Assembly: GCA_017883385.1 (NCBI GenBank)
Contig: JADGNQ010000044.1
Coordinates: forward strand, 1 to 37,677
Length of the DNA stretch: 37,677 nucleotides
Reading direction: 5' to 3'
Source of the DNA: Candidatus Sulfotelmatobacter sp.
Lineage (GTDB): Bacteria > Acidobacteriota > Terriglobia > Terriglobales > Acidobacteriaceae
Each line of letters begins with the position of its first letter. The first letter of the stretch is position 1. Positions 37,239 through 37,677 of this stretch are shown one piece after another. The notes under the pieces were generated by a model, which had not been told where the DNA came from, searched no databases, and saw nothing but the letters and a program-made list of their open reading frames with translations. The position numbers were made by a program, and so were the translations under genes.

Positions 37239-37356
37239 GCAAGGAGGCTGCATGCCCGCGCCGGAGTTGATCAGAGATTCCTTTAGGGTCGGGCAAGAGA
37301 TGCAAACGGGAAAACCAGACGTAGCGACCTGCGTCTCAACGGACTAAGATTTCCTC

Positions 37357-37677
37357 ATGGCGGCTGATCTACAAGTCGAGGCGCGCAAGATTGTGTCCGT
37401 GAATCCGGCAACGGGTGAAGTTCTGCGCGAGCTCGAGTGTGCGGGCGAGGTAGAGGTCGAAGCTGCCGTAGCACGGGCGAAATCGGCACAGGCGGCCTGG
37501 GCTGAAATGGGGCTTCGGCGACGGATTGCCGTGATGCGCGAGTTCCAGGGGAAGCTGTACGCGAAGAAGTCTGAGATTGCTGCGGCCATCACGCGCGAAG
37601 TGGGTAAGCCGCTGGTGGAAGCGCTGGTCACCGAAGTGCTGGTCGTGCTGGACGCGGCACGGTTTCTGATCGACGAG
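37357..37677 (+). CDS. aldehyde dehydrogenase family protein, N-terminal part (cut by window end)
   Basis: 107 codons run open to the window edge: MAADLQVEARKIVSVNPATG then EVLRELECAGEVEVEAAVARAK, SAQAAWAEMGLRRRIAVMREF and EIAAAITREVGKPLVEAL. The NPATGEVL start, the AxxAQxAW helix and the ITREVGKP segment are typical of the N-terminal cofactor-binding part of NAD(P)-dependent aldehyde dehydrogenases such as succinate-semialdehyde dehydrogenase. The catalytic Cys and Glu lie beyond the window, so substrate cannot be guessed. The start ATG at 37357 follows CTC with no strong ribosome site. It is probably not co-transcribed tightly with truA (118-nt gap). Confidence 0.85.
   Translation, partial: MAADLQVEARKIVSVNPATGEVLRELECAGEVEVEAAVARAKSAQAAWAEMGLRRRIAVMREFQGKLYAKKSEIAAAITREVGKPLVEALVTEVLVVLDAARFLIDE

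Overview
The window reads as a chromosomal segment of a high-GC Gram-negative bacterium, most likely an acidobacterium (Acidobacteriota). Pointers are a secreted VWA protein of the type described as the acidobacterial VWFA-related family, several NHL beta-propeller proteins, outer-membrane beta-barrel and TolC-type proteins, very large multiheme cytochromes, and short palindromic repeats between and inside genes. I see no tRNA, rRNA, phage, transposase or CRISPR array.

Region 1 (1-16747) is devoted to c-type cytochromes. A minus-strand operon carries the system II cytochrome c maturation pair resB and ccsA, then an NtrB-like histidine kinase and an NtrC-like sigma-54 activator. Divergent from it is a 16-heme cytochrome followed by an NHL protein. 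Then come a tetraheme cytochrome with its own strong terminator, a SurA/PpiC-type isomerase, and a translationally coupled operon: cysteine-free outer-membrane barrel, second NHL protein, cytochrome with 11 CXXCH plus one CX3CH site. That gives 32 predicted hemes in three proteins, next to their maturation machinery, a chaperone and a barrel. The most economical reading is an extracellular or trans-outer-membrane electron transfer system. A perfect CRP/FNR-type palindrome lies in the divergent promoter region.

Region 2 (16959-22219) holds a GES-type SGNH hydrolase, a convergent MBOAT acyltransferase, a fatty-acyl-AMP-ligase-like enzyme and an acyl carrier protein. Together these match the logic of DltA/B/C/D: activate an acyl group, load it on a carrier, pass it across the membrane, and place it on an exported polymer. 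The MBOAT ends in F-x-Y-x-x-F.

Region 3 (22311-28928, all minus strand) holds a membrane protein with a spermidine-synthase-like domain (second CRP-type palindrome upstream), a small secreted protein, the VWA protein, a membrane-anchored TPR protein, and a B12-dependent acyl-CoA mutase large subunit. The mutase has Phe and Gln where methylmalonyl-CoA mutase has Tyr and Arg, so isobutyryl-CoA mutase is the better guess.

Region 4 (28929-37677) holds two glycosyltransferases (GT2, GT39-like) among GAATGC-core palindromes, one of which sits in frame inside the GT39 gene. Tandem paralogous TolC-family proteins with glycine-rich inserts follow, then truA and the start of an aldehyde dehydrogenase gene. 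Position 1-54 is the tail of a probable GGDEF protein. All assignments come from reading sequence; no database search was run.
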